Positions 5,992 to 6,439 of a DNA stretch of 6,439 bases are shown piece after piece (position 1 is the stretch's first letter; each line of letters opens with the position of its first letter). Made by a program: the position numbers and the translations under genes. The stretch is from an uncultured Verrucomicrobiales bacterium (GTDB taxonomy: Bacteria > Verrucomicrobiota > Verrucomicrobiia > Verrucomicrobiales > Akkermansiaceae). The notes beneath the pieces were generated by a model. It was given only the letters and a program-made list of their open reading frames with translations. It searched no databases and had not been told where the DNA came from. The stretch spans positions 1 to 6,439 of the forward strand of contig CALABM010000115.1 of the NCBI GenBank assembly GCA_937885815.1, read 5' to 3'.

Positions 5992-6195
5992 ATGGCGCGG
6001 AATTCCCGTCAGAATGCTGCTTTTAGCTTGACAGGCGCGGTGGTGGTTTTTATACTGTCCGCGTATGGGTGCGCCGTCGTGTGCACGCATGTTGACGGGC
6101 TATGCAGCCGCGGCAGTATGGGTTCATCCCCTGAAAAGGAGGACTCGCCGCCTGTTGCAGAGCATGGCGCCCATAGCAATCCCCCACATTATTAA
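5992..6195 (+). CDS. Candidate small membrane or lipoprotein ORF upstream of mreB (doubtful)
   Basis: A 67-codon ORF I do not recognise. Its N-terminus looks like a signal sequence: Arg3 and Arg6, a hydrophobic stretch at about 9-26 (GAVVVFILSAYG), then Cys27 in a context that loosely fits a lipobox (A-Y-G-C). The remaining 40 residues are hydrophilic, rich in Ser, Pro and His, with Cys31 and Cys38. AGGGG lies about 10 bases before the ATG, and the stop is 10 bases before the mreB ATG. Against it: a near-perfect promoter, apparently for mreB, lies inside the ORF at 6028-6056, and no promoter is visible upstream. The hydrophobic codons coincide with the promoter spacer, so the signal-like appearance may be accidental. 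The 5863-5991 stretch before it holds only a short GCTCC/GGAGC palindrome (5896-5908) and a weak hairpin near 5947-5965. Confidence 0.25.
   Translation: MARNSRQNAAFSLTGAVVVFILSAYGCAVVCTHVDGLCSRGSMGSSPEKEDSPPVAEHGAHSNPPHY
6028..6056 (+). promoter_or_regulatory. Near-consensus sigma-70 promoter of mreB
   Basis: A perfect TTGACA (6028-6033), a 17-base spacer and TATACT (6051-6056) form the best promoter in the window. Transcription would begin near 6063, about 143 bases before the mreB ATG. The promoter lies inside the doubtful 67-codon ORF. Confidence 0.75.
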
Positions 6196-6205
6196 ACTTT
6201 TACAC
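6063..6205 (+). promoter_or_regulatory. Long, fold-prone mreB leader
   Basis: Several complementary segments are visible. The leader's 5' end (TATGGGTGCGCC, 6064-6075) can pair with GGCGCCCATA (6166-6175) apart from a two-base bulge, closing a domain of about 110 bases. Inside, TCCCCT-GAAA-AGG-A-GGA (6127-6143) makes a hairpin with a GNRA-type loop that buries the only strong Shine-Dalgarno-like sequence, AAAAGGAGG (6134-6142). GGCT/AGCC (6098-6109) and a stem at 6074-6098 are further candidates, though they share base 6098 and part of the closing arm and could not all form at once. The last 30 bases before the ATG are unstructured and AT-rich. Pairings were found by eye, without energy or conservation support. 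Confidence 0.35.
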
Positions 6206-6439
6206 ATGTCACGTTTTTTAAAGAAATTAGCCGGGTGGTTCTCGTATGACATCGGGATCGACCTCGGCACAGCCAATACGCTGGTATACATCAAGGACCA
6301 GGGTATTGTGCTGCGAGAGCCTTCAGTGGTAGCCATGAGTGGTGACCGAGTGAAGGCCGTGGGTGAGGATGCAAAGCGAATGGTTGGCCGCACGCCCGGC
6401 AGCGTGGTGGCTATTCGCCCGCTGAAGGACGGCGTAATC
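6206..6439 (+). CDS. mreB: Rod shape-determining protein MreB, N-terminal part (cut by window end)
   Basis: MreB is a bacterial actin that forms membrane-bound filaments and guides cell-wall synthesis during elongation. Only 78 residues are visible. Residues 1-13 (MSRFLKKLAGWFS) make an amphipathic basic helix of the kind that anchors MreB to the inner membrane. The phosphate-1 nucleotide-binding motif follows in DIGIDLGTANTLVYIK (15-30), then GIVLREPSVVA (33-43) and VGRTPGSVVAIRPLKDGVI (60-78), all typical of the family. I place the start at ATG 6206 by this N-terminus. The frame stays open upstream with CTG 6152, TTG 6155 and ATG 6164 possible, but these would add residues not typical of the family. 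No Shine-Dalgarno site precedes 6206. mreC and mreD, often downstream, would lie outside the window. Confidence 0.95.
   Translation, partial: MSRFLKKLAGWFSYDIGIDLGTANTLVYIKDQGIVLREPSVVAMSGDRVKAVGEDAKRMVGRTPGSVVAIRPLKDGVI

Overview
The window carries a block of bacterial housekeeping genes: single-stranded DNA-binding protein (ssb), RNA polymerase omega (rpoZ), the trans-translation factor SmpB (smpB), an exported M3-family oligopeptidase, GMP synthetase (guaA) and the start of the cytoskeletal gene mreB. I infer a member of the Verrucomicrobiota, perhaps close to Akkermansia. The reasons are the flavour of the MreB N-terminus, the divergent short omega with an acidic tail, moderate GC content and start codons without Shine-Dalgarno sequences. 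Promoters look like standard sigma-70 sites (TTGNNN, a 17-18 base spacer, TATAAT-like), which argues against Bacteroidota. The assignment is moderate confidence only.

Layout. Minus strand, left: ssb is read from a promoter at 766-795, followed 68 bases later by the first codons of an unrecognised gene that leaves the window at base 1. Plus strand, centre: rpoZ has its own promoter (893-921) and a strong terminator (1301-1339). smpB follows with a -10 box only 7 bases before its ATG, then the M3 peptidase after a 34-base gap, then a strong terminator (4147-4186). Minus strand, right: guaA runs from a promoter at 5828-5856 to its own terminator (4203-4236), converging on the peptidase. Plus strand, far right: a near-consensus promoter (6028-6056) drives a long, fold-prone leader and mreB, which is cut by the window end.

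The genes cover genome maintenance (SSB), transcription (omega), ribosome rescue (SmpB), periplasmic peptide breakdown (M3 peptidase), guanine nucleotide supply (GuaA) and cell shape (MreB). Nothing links them into one pathway, and each transcription unit has its own signals. I see no mobile element, CRISPR array, tRNA, rRNA or defence system.

The best candidates for something undescribed are regulatory or variant features: a possibly leaderless smpB, the absence of Shine-Dalgarno sites at all six main starts, an SSB without the usual acidic tip, and the structured mreB leader, whose promoter lies inside a 67-codon ORF.
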